Source of the DNA: Christensenella sp. UBA4626
GTDB taxonomy: Bacteria; Bacillota; Clostridia; Christensenellales; UBA1242
Length of the DNA: 64,000 nucleotides
Direction of reading: 5' to 3'
Assembly: GCA_002406115.1 (NCBI GenBank)
Contig: DHNC01000035.1
Span: 62,473-126,472, forward strand
Positions 38,209-46,324 of this stretch are shown in pieces. A model generated the notes under the pieces. The model was given only the letters and a program-made list of their open reading frames with translations, did no database searches and was not told the DNA's origin. Position 1 is the first letter of the stretch. The number at the start of each line of letters is the position of its first letter. The translations under genes and the position numbers were made by a program.

Positions 38209-38535
38209 ATGCAACAACTCAAATCTGAGCAGTTTGATGAAACAATCAATTCAGCAGACTTAACTGTGGTGGATTTTTCCGCAACTTGGTGTATGCCATG
38301 CAGGATGCTTAAACCTATTTTGGAACGCACCAGCGAAAAACTCAAAAACATCAAATTTTACAACGTGGACATTGATGATAGCGAAGATATTGCAAAGCGT
38401 TATCGCATTTTTAGTGTGCCAACTGTTGTTTGTTTCCGTGCTGGCAAAAAAATTGATAGCATGGTTGGGCTCACATCAGCGGATGAAATTGAAGATTTTG
38501 TTTTGAGATGTGAAAAAGCCAAAGTTGAGGACTAA
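38209..38535 (+). CDS. trxA: Thioredoxin
   Basis: A 108-residue thioredoxin fold with active site W27-C-M-P-C31 (WCMPC instead of the usual WCGPC) and the cis-Pro loop FSVPTVVCF. The Gly-to-Met change may alter the redox potential. Ribosome site GAGGAGG. It is just before the cysteine desulfurase, and has its own terminator. Confidence 0.92.
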   Translation: MQQLKSEQFDETINSADLTVVDFSATWCMPCRMLKPILERTSEKLKNIKFYNVDIDDSEDIAKRYRIFSVPTVVCFRAGKKIDSMVGLTSADEIEDFVLRCEKAKVED

Positions 38536-38559
38536 TCTAGGCAAAAATTTAATTTTTAT

Positions 38560-38589
38560 GGATGCACCACAAATTTGGCATCCTTTTTT
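38560..38589 (+). terminator. Terminator of trxA
   Basis: GGATGC/GCATCC (38560-38565, 38578-38583) with a T6 tract. Confidence 0.85.
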
Positions 38590-38596
38590 CTTGCAA

Positions 38597-38660
38597 ATGC
38601 AATCAATCACATTTATTAAGCGAAGCGTGATAAATTGATTTATGCAATCAACCGCATTTA
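38597..38660 (+). repeat. Pair of 19-bp direct repeats
   Basis: ATGCAATCAATCACATTTA (38597-38615) and ATGCAATCAACCGCATTTA (38642-38660) differ at two positions, 45 bp apart. Between them an imperfect inverted repeat (AATCAAT/ATTGATT) lies around AAGCGAAGCG. This may be a remnant of a small repeat element or a regulatory site of the iscS operon. Confidence 0.5.
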
Positions 38661-38708
38661 AAAGCATGGCGGACAATCTGGTTTATTTCACATTTAAGGG
38701 TTTTTATT

Positions 38709-38749
38709 CAATATTAAATATTGACAAAAATGATATTAAGTGATATATT
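38709..38749 (+). promoter_or_regulatory. Promoter of the iscS-nifU operon with overlapping palindrome
   Basis: TTGACA (38721-38726), 17 bp, TATATT (38744-38749) with TGA in front (extended -10). The palindrome CAATATTAAATATTG (38709-38723) overlaps the -35, a likely repressor site. An Fe-S-sensing Rrf2-type regulator would be logical, but none is in the window. Confidence 0.78.
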
Positions 38750-38768
38750 ATCAAACGGAGAAAGCAAA

Positions 38769-39959
38769 ATGACAGAAAATATTTATTTAGACAATGCTTC
38801 AACAACTCGTGTGAGTGCGGAAGTGTTGAATGAAATGAACAAAGTTTACACTTCAACATTCGGCAATTCAAGTTCTTTGCACTTATTTGGCAGGGAAGCA
38901 AGCAATTTAATAGATCAAAGTCGTGACACAGTTGCGGACAGTATCAATGCAAAAAGCAACGAAATTTATTTTACATCCAGCGGCAGCGAAGCAAATTCTT
39001 GGGCAATCATCGGCATCGCAAACGCAAATCGTGCAAAGGGTAACCACATCATCACAAGCAAAATTGAGCACGAATCTATCTTGCAAGCCTGCAAGTATTT
39101 GGAAAAGAATGGCTTTGAAGTGACCTATCTTGACGTAGACAAAAATGGATTTATCAATTTTGCAGAACTTTTGCGTGCAATAACAGACAAAACAATTTTG
39201 ATTTCAATCATGGCTGCAAACAACGAAATTGGCACAATCCAAAACATCAAAGCAATCGCTCACACAGCACATGAAAAGGGCATCATTTTCCACACTGACG
39301 CAGTTCAGTTGTACGGACACATGACACTTGATGTCAAGGACCTCGGCATTGACGCAATGACAATGAGCGCTCACAAAATTTATGGGCCAAAAGGTGTCGG
39401 CGCATTGTATTTGTCAAACAATGTTTCAATTGACCCTATCATCTTTGGCGGCAATCAAGAGCGTTCTCGCCGTGGCGGCACTTGCAACACAGCAGGTATC
39501 GTTGGTTTTGCAAAGGCAGTTGAAATTTCAGTTAGAGATATGGCAACAAACAACCACAAACTTCGTGCGTTGAGCGAATATTTTGTGTCACACTTGACAA
39601 ATTCAGTTGAAAATATAATCATAAACGCAAATATCAAGCAAAAATTGCCTCACATTATCTCAGTATGCTTTGTAGGCGTTGATGGCGAAAGTTTGCTTAC
39701 AAAACTCGATTTGGCTGGCGTAGCAGTTTCAACTGGCAGTGCCTGCACAAGCAACAGTTTGGCAGTTTCACACGTTATTTCTGCCATCGGCTTGAAAAAA
39801 GACGACGCAAAAAGCACAATCAGATTTAGTTTGGGCAAAAACAATTCTTACGAAGAAATTGACGCCGCAGTTTCAATCATCAAAAAGGCAGTTGACGACC
39901 TTCGTGAATATTCTTCAACTTACGGCTTAAAAACACGTAAAAGAAAGGGGGATAAATAA
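38769..39959 (+). CDS. iscS: Cysteine desulfurase (IscS/NifS family)
   Basis: PLP enzyme supplying sulfur for Fe-S clusters and tRNA thiolation. It has IYLDNASTTRVSAEVL, SSGSEANSWAIIG, HTDAVQLYGH, the PLP lysine K203 in MSAHKIYGPKG and the catalytic C326 in VSTGSACTSN. Length 396. The ATG at 38769 has CGGAGAAAG upstream; an earlier in-frame ATG lies in the promoter. The nifU-like gene overlaps its stop by one base. Confidence 0.93.
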   Translation: MTENIYLDNASTTRVSAEVLNEMNKVYTSTFGNSSSLHLFGREASNLIDQSRDTVADSINAKSNEIYFTSSGSEANSWAIIGIANANRAKGNHIITSKIEHESILQACKYLEKNGFEVTYLDVDKNGFINFAELLRAITDKTILISIMAANNEIGTIQNIKAIAHTAHEKGIIFHTDAVQLYGHMTLDVKDLGIDAMTMSAHKIYGPKGVGALYLSNNVSIDPIIFGGNQERSRRGGTCNTAGIVGFAKAVEISVRDMATNNHKLRALSEYFVSHLTNSVENIIINANIKQKLPHIISVCFVGVDGESLLTKLDLAGVAVSTGSACTSNSLAVSHVISAIGLKKDDAKSTIRFSLGKNNSYEEIDAAVSIIKKAVDDLREYSSTYGLKTRKRKGDK

Positions 39960-40579
39960 TGTATAGCAAAGCAGTTTTAAATTTATTTATCAATCCAATC
40001 AACGCTGGCAGAATTATGAAGCCAGACGGCATTGCAAGTTTGTCAAACGAGGACGAAACCGCAAATGTTGAATTTTCTTTGCGTATTGAAGATGACGTCA
40101 TCACCGATTGCAATTTTAGGGCACAAGCAAATCCATATATAACCGCAATTTGCTCCACAATCACAAAAATGGTTAAAGGCAAAAATATTGATGAAGTTAT
40201 GTTGGATTCAACAAGCGTTAAAAAGGCTTTGGGCGACGAAGAAGATATTGACATAACTTTCTGCATTGAATGCCTTGATTTGGCAATTCAAGATTATATT
40301 GAAAATCGTGAAAAAGAAAATAAACCAAAATCAACCCGTGGCAGGAAGAAAAAAGTGTTTGATGTTCCAGCAACTTTGACCGACAACCTCAAATTGTCAG
40401 ACGAAGAAGTTGTGGAAGAAGCCGAAGAAGCAGTTGAACCAGAAGTTGAAACCGAACCAGAAACAAACAAAACAGAAAAGGAAGATAAGCAACCTCACAT
40501 AACAAATTCGTTTGAGGGTAGCATTTTCAACAATCCAATTTTTGTAAATTTCTTCCCAAATATGAACAATAATAAATAA
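39959..40579 (+). CDS. NifU/IscU-like protein lacking two of the three cluster cysteines
   Basis: Residues 1-125 follow the IscU/NifU-N fold: YSKAVLNLFINPINAGRI, VEFSLRIEDDVITDCNFRAQANPYITAI, KGKNIDEVM and KKALGD. The expected NPxCGD cysteine is replaced (SNEDETANVEF) and FKTFGCG becomes FRAQANP. Only the last site keeps Cys (FCIECLDLA). A Glu-rich tail of about 80 residues and NPIFVNFFPN end the protein. It overlaps iscS by one base, so a link to sulfur transfer is likely, but it may not hold a cluster in the usual way. Confidence 0.75.
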   Translation: MYSKAVLNLFINPINAGRIMKPDGIASLSNEDETANVEFSLRIEDDVITDCNFRAQANPYITAICSTITKMVKGKNIDEVMLDSTSVKKALGDEEDIDITFCIECLDLAIQDYIENREKENKPKSTRGRKKKVFDVPATLTDNLKLSDEEVVEEAEEAVEPEVETEPETNKTEKEDKQPHITNSFEGSIFNNPIFVNFFPNMNNNK

Positions 40580-40601
40580 TAAAAGTAGTTTAACAAAACA
40601 T

Positions 40602-40629
40602 AAAGGCAAGTTTAAAACTTGTCTTTTTT
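40602..40629 (+). terminator. Terminator of iscS-nifU
   Basis: AAAGGCAAGTTT/AAACTTGTCTTT with one G-U pair and T-tract. The next 200 bp are AT-rich with nothing recognisable before the 40834 gene. Confidence 0.85.
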
Positions 40630-40833
40630 GTTGACGCAACAAACTATATTTATTTTAAAAAAATTGGCATATTAAAATACAATATAAATACATCGCATCA
40701 ACCTGACATTTTGGTGCCACAACTAACATCAAATCTTGCTATATTAAAATAAAAAACAATCACAAAAAATGTTTCTTACAATTTTCTACATAATTTTTAA
40801 AATTCTACAAAAAATATAGGTAGGAGGAGTGCA

Positions 40834-41025
40834 ATGAAAGATTTATTGGTTGGAATGGGTATTGGCTTTATCGTTGGTGCAATCACTTGCAAATGCAACA
40901 AGCCAGTTGCGGACACTGTTCAAAAAGGTGTAGAAAAAGGCAAAGAGATAATCACAGACGTTGCCGATGAAATCAAAACTCAAACAAACAAAGCAAAACA
41001 ACAGCAACAAAAACAAAATGATTAA
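40834..41025 (+). CDS. Small YtxH-like membrane-anchored protein
   Basis: A 63-residue protein. One N-terminal hydrophobic segment with glycines (LLVGMGIGFIVGAIT) and a KCNK pair is followed by a long amphipathic helix and a Gln-rich tail. This is the pattern of YtxH-like/general-stress small proteins. A strong ribosome site (GGAGGAG) and a terminator support a real gene. Confidence 0.65.
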   Translation: MKDLLVGMGIGFIVGAITCKCNKPVADTVQKGVEKGKEIITDVADEIKTQTNKAKQQQQKQND

Positions 41026-41046
41026 AGGGCGGTGACGCTCTTTTTT
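41024..41046 (+). terminator. Terminator of the 40834 gene
   Basis: AAAGGGCG/CGCTCTTT with a GTGA loop and T-tract, starting in the stop codon. Confidence 0.8.
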
Positions 41047-41202
41047 GTTGGCATAATAAATTGACTTTTTGTTTAGACAACCGCACAAATTGTATTATAA
41101 TAACATTTGATTATTTTATTTAACCGCAAATAAGGCGTTTAAATATAAAACTTATTTTAATTACACAAAAGGAAAATCATTTAATTTGCGTTTTACAAAT
41201 GA

Positions 41203-41231
41203 TTTACATTTTTTAAATTTTATGTTATCAT
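41203..41231 (+). promoter_or_regulatory. Promoter of ruvX, probably leaderless transcript
   Basis: TTTACA (41203-41208), 17 bp, TATCAT (41226-41231) preceded by TGT. The expected first transcribed base is 41238, which is the A of the ruvX ATG, and no ribosome site exists. Confidence 0.55.
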
Positions 41232-41237
41232 AAAAGC

Positions 41238-41654
41238 ATGAAAGCAATGGGTATTGATTTTGGTTTGAGGCGGATTGGTGTTGCATTTAGTGATGAAACA
41301 AAATTTTTGGCTTCCCCTTATGAGGTCTATACAAGGCAGAATGACGAGGCGGATTTGCAGCATTTTGTTGATTTGATAAACAAAAACAAAGTTGATGAAA
41401 TTGTTGTTGGCTTGCCTATGAATATGGAGGGCAAAGAACAGCAAATTGCAGAACAAACCCGTGCATTTGTTGACCAGTTGCAGGCAAAAGTTGCTGCCAG
41501 TTTCAGTTTTGTTGATGAAAGGCTTTCTTCCGTTATGGCGGAGGATGTGTTAAAACAAACCGAGCGAGATTGGAAAAAACGCAAGCAAAAATTGGATGCC
41601 GTTGCTGCATCAATCATATTGCAAGATTATTTGGATAATAAACCAAGATTTTAA
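41238..41654 (+). CDS. ruvX: Holliday-junction resolvase-like protein RuvX (YqgF)
   Basis: RNase H-fold nuclease of the YqgF family, linked to Holliday junctions and 16S rRNA processing. It has GIDFGLRRIGVAFSD with the first Asp, EIVVGLPMNMEG, VDERLSSVMAE, and DAVAASIILQDYL with the last Asp. Length 138. It is followed by the DUF1292 gene as in B. subtilis yrrK-yrzB. The ATG has no Shine-Dalgarno. Confidence 0.94.
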   Translation: MKAMGIDFGLRRIGVAFSDETKFLASPYEVYTRQNDEADLQHFVDLINKNKVDEIVVGLPMNMEGKEQQIAEQTRAFVDQLQAKVAASFSFVDERLSSVMAEDVLKQTERDWKKRKQKLDAVAASIILQDYLDNKPRF

Positions 41655-41665
41655 AAGGAGAATTT

Positions 41666-42019
41666 ATGTTAGACGCAAAAAATGAAGTAAAAAGGACAAA
41701 AAGAGTGGTGGCAAAAAATCCAGTAGCTCAAATTTTGGATGAAAAAAATATGGATAACGTTGTTTTGTACGACGACCAAGAAAAACCTATCGAATTTGAA
41801 CAAGTTGCGGTTATCCCTTTGGAAGAAAAGAATGCAATTTATGCAATTTTGATCCCAGTGACCCCAATGGTGGGCGTAAACGAGGGCGAAGGCGTGCTTT
41901 TTGAGATTGATGAGGATAATCAAGACCTTTTAGTTGTAAACGACGAAGAAACAATTGACAAAGTGCTTGAAATTTACCAAGCATTGATTGACGACGACAA
42001 CGATAAGGGCAAAAAGTAA
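41666..42019 (+). CDS. DUF1292 (UPF0473) protein, YrzB-like
   Basis: A 117-residue acidic protein with the DUF1292 core: NVVLYDDQEKPIEFEQVAVIPLEEKNAIYAIL, then EGVLFEIDED. A basic ~20-residue extension (NEVKRTKRVVAKN) precedes it. Function is unknown. It follows ruvX, the conserved context. Ribosome site AAAGGAGA. Confidence 0.88.
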   Translation: MLDAKNEVKRTKRVVAKNPVAQILDEKNMDNVVLYDDQEKPIEFEQVAVIPLEEKNAIYAILIPVTPMVGVNEGEGVLFEIDEDNQDLLVVNDEETIDKVLEIYQALIDDDNDKGKK

Positions 42020-42047
42020 TTTATTGCCACAAACATAAGGTTAAGTG

Positions 42048-42096
42048 AAAAAATTGTCAAAGAATGGTTGACAATTTTTTGTTTTTTTGATAGTAT
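42048..42096 (+). promoter_or_regulatory. Terminator overlapping the rpsB promoter
   Basis: Perfect 13-bp stem AAAAAATTGTCAA/TTGACAATTTTTT with loop AGAATGG and a T-tract (42048-42087). The right arm starts with TTGACA (42068-42073), which with TAGTAT (42091-42096), 17 bp on, makes the rpsB promoter. Confidence 0.85.
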
Positions 42097-42102
42097 TCAC
42101 TC

Positions 42103-42204
42103 GTTCAATGAAAAAGCACCTATCACGATTGCTTATCTGTTGCCCGCTGGGTTTTAAGGCAAAATGAATGATGGGGAAGAGACAAACAGGAGGTTTAATT
42201 TATT
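42103..42204 (+). promoter_or_regulatory. About 100-nt leader of rpsB
   Basis: From the predicted start of transcription to the rpsB ATG. It contains a small hairpin TTGCC/GGCAA (42140-42162) or alternatively CCC/GGG inside it, and the ribosome site AGGAGG. A ribosomal-protein autoregulatory leader is plausible, but I do not recognise a known one. Confidence 0.35.
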
Positions 42205-43041
42205 ATGTCAGTTATTTCAATGAAACAATTATTAGAAGCAGGTTGCCATTTCGGTCATCAAACTCGCAAATGGAACCCTAAGATGAAGAAGTACATCTAC
42301 ACAAGCAGGAATGATATTCACATTCTTAACCTTGAAGATACTTCAAAACAAATTGATGAAGCATATGTTTTCATCAAAGAAAAAGTGCTTGCAGGCGCAA
42401 ATGTTTTGTTTGTTGGCACAAAGAAACAAGCTAGCGAAACTGTTAAACAAGAAGCAGAACGCAGTGGTATGTTCTATGTAAACACACGTTGGTTGGGTGG
42501 CACACTTACAAACTTCACAACAATCCGCAAACGTATTGACCGTATGAACAAACTCAACAATATGGAAACTCTTGGAGATTTCGATTTGTTGCCTAAAAAA
42601 GAAGTTATCAAACTCAAAGCAGAGCGTGATAAACTTGCAGCAAACCTTAGCGGTATCAAAGATATGACATCTATTCCAGGTCTTATCATTTTGGTTGATC
42701 CACACATGGAACACATTGCTGTTAAGGAAGCAAAACGTCTTGGCATCCCAACAGTTGGTATCGTTGACACAAACAGCGACCCAGATGATGTAACAGTTTG
42801 CATCCCAGCAAATGACGACGCTATCGGTTCAGTAAAACTTATTTTGAGTGCTTTGACCGACGCTATTTTGGAAGCAAAAGGTGGCGAAATTTTGCACGAC
42901 CTTAACGCTGCAGATGAAGATGTAAGCATGGAAGCTATGGTTACTGGCGCAGTTGTTAAAGATGAAGACAAACCACAAGGCAAACCAGCAAAAAAACGTG
43001 TTGCTAAAAAGACAGAAACAGAACAACCAGTTCAAGAATAA
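42205..43041 (+). CDS. rpsB: 30S ribosomal protein S2
   Basis: [53 protein letters not shown] and [29 protein letters not shown] identify S2. The last ~45 residues are a lineage-specific acidic-then-basic extension ([12 protein letters not shown]). Length 278. It forms an operon with tsf. Confidence 0.97.
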   Translation: MSVISMKQLLEAGCHFGHQTRKWNPKMKKYIYTSRNDIHILNLEDTSKQIDEAYVFIKEKVLAGANVLFVGTKKQASETVKQEAERSGMFYVNTRWLGGTLTNFTTIRKRIDRMNKLNNMETLGDFDLLPKKEVIKLKAERDKLAANLSGIKDMTSIPGLIILVDPHMEHIAVKEAKRLGIPTVGIVDTNSDPDDVTVCIPANDDAIGSVKLILSALTDAILEAKGGEILHDLNAADEDVSMEAMVTGAVVKDEDKPQGKPAKKRVAKKTETEQPVQE

Positions 43042-43055
43042 TTAGAGGGGGATTT

Positions 43056-43718
43056 ATGGTTCAAATTACAGCAAAAGATGTTGCAAATTTAAGAGATATT
43101 ACAGGCGCAGGCATGATGGACTGCAAAAAAGCATTGACAGAAGCAGAAGGCAATGTAGACAAAGCAGTTGAAATTTTGCGTGAACGTGGCGTTGCAAAAG
43201 CAGCAAAAAAACAAGGTCGTATCGCAGCAGAAGGCTTCATTGAAAGTTATGTGCACGGCAATGGCAGTTTTGCTTCTCTTATCGAAATCAACACTGAAAC
43301 AGACTTCGCAGCAAAGAACGAAGAATTGCGTGAATTTGCTCACAACCTTGCAATGCAAGTTGTTGCTTCACGTCCAATTTGTGTAAATATCGACGAAGTA
43401 CCACAAGATTTAGTTGAAAAAGAAAAAGAAATTTATCGTGTTCAACTTATCAACGAAGGCAAACCAGCCGCTATTGTTGACAAGATTGTTGAAGGCAAAA
43501 TCAACAAATATTACGAAGAAGTTGTTTTGATGGAACAAGTTTACATCAAAGACCCAGATGGCAAAAAGAAAGTTAAAGATGTTTTGACAGGTCTTGTTGC
43601 TAAGATTGGTGAAAAGATTACAATTCGCCGTTTCACACTTATGGTTATGGGCGAAGGTCTTGAAAAACGTAATGAAGATTTTGCGGCAGAAGTTGCAAAA
43701 CAATCTCAAATGCAATAA
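43056..43718 (+). CDS. tsf: Elongation factor Ts
   Basis: Nucleotide exchange factor for EF-Tu. The UBA-like start [37 protein letters not shown] contains the TDFV-type contact later as [10 protein letters not shown]. It is 220 residues, the shorter form with one main dimerisation domain. pyrH, normally next, is absent: a terminator and 300 bp of AT-rich DNA separate tsf from frr. Confidence 0.96.
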   Translation: MVQITAKDVANLRDITGAGMMDCKKALTEAEGNVDKAVEILRERGVAKAAKKQGRIAAEGFIESYVHGNGSFASLIEINTETDFAAKNEELREFAHNLAMQVVASRPICVNIDEVPQDLVEKEKEIYRVQLINEGKPAAIVDKIVEGKINKYYEEVVLMEQVYIKDPDGKKKVKDVLTGLVAKIGEKITIRRFTLMVMGEGLEKRNEDFAAEVAKQSQMQ

Positions 43719-43740
43719 AAATTGTAAATTTTAGCATTTT

Positions 43741-43771
43741 AAAAAAGCCGCAGATTTTATGCGGTTTTTTT
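43741..43771 (+). terminator. Terminator of rpsB-tsf
   Basis: CCGCA/TGCGG (43748-43752, 43760-43764) flanked by A6 and T7. Confidence 0.85.
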
Positions 43772-44048
43772 GTGTCTTTCAACAGCCGGGGATTATAAGT
43801 AAAGCAAAATAAATCAGTTAATTTTACGCCTTGTTTATAAAACTATAAGGGAAACACTTGCTATTTTTTTTTGTTTCTTGTATTATATTTTCGGTTCTAT
43901 TTATATTTTATATATAAAGCTAAATATATTTTTAAATTTGCAAGCCACATTTTGCGGCATTGATTTTAAGAAAATATTTTATTTTGTATGTAAATTGATT
44001 TGTTATTTTTTTATGAAATAGATTTAATTTTAAAATAAGGGAGAAATT
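43772..44048 (+). promoter_or_regulatory. Intergenic region with frr promoter and long AT-rich leader
   Basis: Promoter TTGCTA (43858-43863), 17 bp, TATTAT (43881-43886). About 155 nt of very AT-rich leader follow, with no clear strong hairpin, before the frr ribosome site (AGGGAGA). No pyrH remnant is visible here. Confidence 0.6.
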
Positions 44049-44615
44049 ATGAACGAAGACGTAGAAATGACCATGATGGACTACGAAGAAAAGTTGGATA
44101 AACAATTTAATCATTTTATTGACGAACTTATGCTCATCCGAGTTGGTAGGGCAAATCCAAAATTGATTGAGGGTATCAAAGTTGATTATTATGGCACCCG
44201 CACACCAATCAATCAGACCTCAAATATTATTGTGCAAGATGCACGTATGTTGGTTGTTTCCCCATGGGACGCAAGCACACTTAAAGCAATCAAAACAGGC
44301 ATCGAAGCCGCAAATTTGGGTGTTTCAGTGAGCGATGATGGCAAGATTATCCGTGTCGGTTTCCCAATGCTTACAGAGGAACGCAGACGTGAATACAGCA
44401 AGGATGCAAAACGCTTGTTGGAGGAAACAAAAATTGCAATGAGAAATGCTCGTCGTGATTGTTTGGATGTCTTTAAAGATATGAAAAAGAACAGCGCAAT
44501 CAGTGAAGACGACTTGGCAGGGCTTGAAAAAGATGTACAAAAAACTTTGGATTCTTACACTGAAAAATCTGATGTTGCTTGTGAGAGGAAAATTCAAGAA
44601 ATAATGGAAGTGTAA
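44049..44615 (+). CDS. frr: Ribosome recycling factor
   Basis: Splits post-termination ribosomes with EF-G. It has the three-helix-bundle pattern: LMLIRVGRANPKLIEGIKVDYYGTRTPINQ, ARMLVVSPWD, LTEERRREYSKDAKRLLEETKIAMRNARRD. Length 188. It ends directly before uppS with no gap. Confidence 0.96.
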   Translation: MNEDVEMTMMDYEEKLDKQFNHFIDELMLIRVGRANPKLIEGIKVDYYGTRTPINQTSNIIVQDARMLVVSPWDASTLKAIKTGIEAANLGVSVSDDGKIIRVGFPMLTEERRREYSKDAKRLLEETKIAMRNARRDCLDVFKDMKKNSAISEDDLAGLEKDVQKTLDSYTEKSDVACERKIQEIMEV

Positions 44616-45341
44616 ATGAAAGTTGAAGAAATAAAAAACGACCCTCGAATGCCAAAACACATTGGTTTGATTATCGACGGAAACGGAAGATGGGCAAAAC
44701 AGCGTGGCTGGGCAAGGACAATCGGGCATAAATACGGTTTTGAAAACCTCAAACATCAAATCGAATTTGTGCGAGATTTAGGGATAAAAAACTTGTCAAT
44801 TTACTGCTTTTCATCCGAAAATTGGAACCGACCTAAACAAGAAGTCGATTATTTAATGGAACTGTTTGACCAAATGTTGGACAATTTTGAAAGGGACTAT
44901 TTAAACAAAGATGTCCGCATAATTATTTCGGGCAATATGGATGACCTTCGATTGCCGGAAATTGTTCGCAACAAAGCCAAAAGTTTGATGGAAAGGACAA
45001 AGTCCAAAACAGGTTTTATCCTCAATCCATGCATAAATTATGGTGGCAAGCAAGAGATTTTGATGGCAGTAAATGCTTGCATTTTAGAAGGGTTGACCGA
45101 AGTTGATGAAAAGACCTTTGAACAATACTTGTATTCAGCAGAATTGTTGCCTTTGGATTTGGTTATAAGGACATCGGGCGAGCAGCGGGCAAGCAATTTC
45201 CAAATTTGGCAAGCAGCCTATGCAGAATGGTATTATCCAAAAAAGTTTTGGCCAGCGTTTACTGAAAACGATTTGATAAAGGCTTTGAAAAATTACATGG
45301 CAAGGGATCGCCGCTATGGTGCGATAAAGGAAGAAAAATGA
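44616..45341 (+). CDS. uppS: Undecaprenyl diphosphate synthase
   Basis: Makes the C55 lipid carrier for peptidoglycan from IPP and FPP. Catalytic D21 is in LIIDGNGRWAKQRGW. FSSENWNRPKQEVDYLMELF, NYGGKQEI and RTSGEQRASNFQIWQAAYAEWYY are conserved. Length 241. It overlaps cdsA by four bases. Confidence 0.96.
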   Translation: MKVEEIKNDPRMPKHIGLIIDGNGRWAKQRGWARTIGHKYGFENLKHQIEFVRDLGIKNLSIYCFSSENWNRPKQEVDYLMELFDQMLDNFERDYLNKDVRIIISGNMDDLRLPEIVRNKAKSLMERTKSKTGFILNPCINYGGKQEILMAVNACILEGLTEVDEKTFEQYLYSAELLPLDLVIRTSGEQRASNFQIWQAAYAEWYYPKKFWPAFTENDLIKALKNYMARDRRYGAIKEEK

Positions 45342-46237
45342 AACAAAGAGCAATTACTAGTATATTTATAGTTTTGGCGTCAGTTTTGGCAATTTTAAGC
45401 AAATTTTTGCCAAGCGGTGTTGGCGACTACATTTTTGATATTTTTGTCATATTTATATGCTTTGTTGCAAGCAATGAAATGGCAAATATGCAAGCAAAAC
45501 GTGACAAAAGTCCAAACCGATTGTTTGCAATGTTTTATATCGTTTTAAATTACATTATCCTTTTAATTTGCAACGGCAAGATTAACATCGGTTTTGTTGC
45601 TCTCATCCAAATCGGTGCAGTGCTTGTTTATGCATTTATCGTTTGCTTGTTTGAGTTCTTTACAAACGTCAAAGCAGGCTTTAAAGTTGCATTCAAAACA
45701 GGGCTTTACACTTTGCTTAACTGCGTTTATCCAACCTTGATGTTTGCAACTTTATTGCAAATCAACAGGATGGACGCATATGTGTCAATCACAAGATTTG
45801 CTGTTCCATTTATCGTGATGATTTTTGCAATAACAATGCTTACTGACACATTCGCTTATCTCATCGGTTCAGCATTTAAAGGCCCAAAATTGGCACCTTC
45901 AATCAGTCCAAACAAAACAATCAGCGGAGCAATAGGCGGTCTTGTTGGCGGCGTGCTTGGTGCAATGATGGTTTATGTTGTGTTGAGTTTTTATGCTGGT
46001 TGGCAACCAATCCTTACAACATTCAACTTGTCTTGGTGGCATTTCTTGTTGCTCGGCTTTGTTGGCTCTGCAATCGGTCAAGCAGGCGATTTGTTCGAAA
46101 GTTGGCTTAAACGTAGGGCAGCCGTAAAAGATAGCGGCACATTGTTGCCAGGTCATGGCGGCATTTTGGATAGAGTTGATGCAATGACTTTTGTATCAAC
46201 ATTCACTTACATCGTTTTGGTTTGCTTGCTGATTTAA
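45338..46237 (+). CDS. cdsA: Phosphatidate cytidylyltransferase
   Basis: Integral membrane enzyme making CDP-diacylglycerol. It has about eight membrane helices, ISPNKTISGAIGGLVGG and the family signature near the C-terminus: SWLKRRAAVKDSGTLLPGHGGILDRVDA. Length 299. dxr, often next in Bacillota, is absent. Confidence 0.94.
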   Translation: MKQRAITSIFIVLASVLAILSKFLPSGVGDYIFDIFVIFICFVASNEMANMQAKRDKSPNRLFAMFYIVLNYIILLICNGKINIGFVALIQIGAVLVYAFIVCLFEFFTNVKAGFKVAFKTGLYTLLNCVYPTLMFATLLQINRMDAYVSITRFAVPFIVMIFAITMLTDTFAYLIGSAFKGPKLAPSISPNKTISGAIGGLVGGVLGAMMVYVVLSFYAGWQPILTTFNLSWWHFLLLGFVGSAIGQAGDLFESWLKRRAAVKDSGTLLPGHGGILDRVDAMTFVSTFTYIVLVCLLI

Positions 46238-46324
46238 TTTTGCTTGATTTAAAAATTGTTTAAAATTAGCATTAAATTTGATATTAAATAGTATTTATAT
46301 AAAACATTTAAAATAAAATAATAT

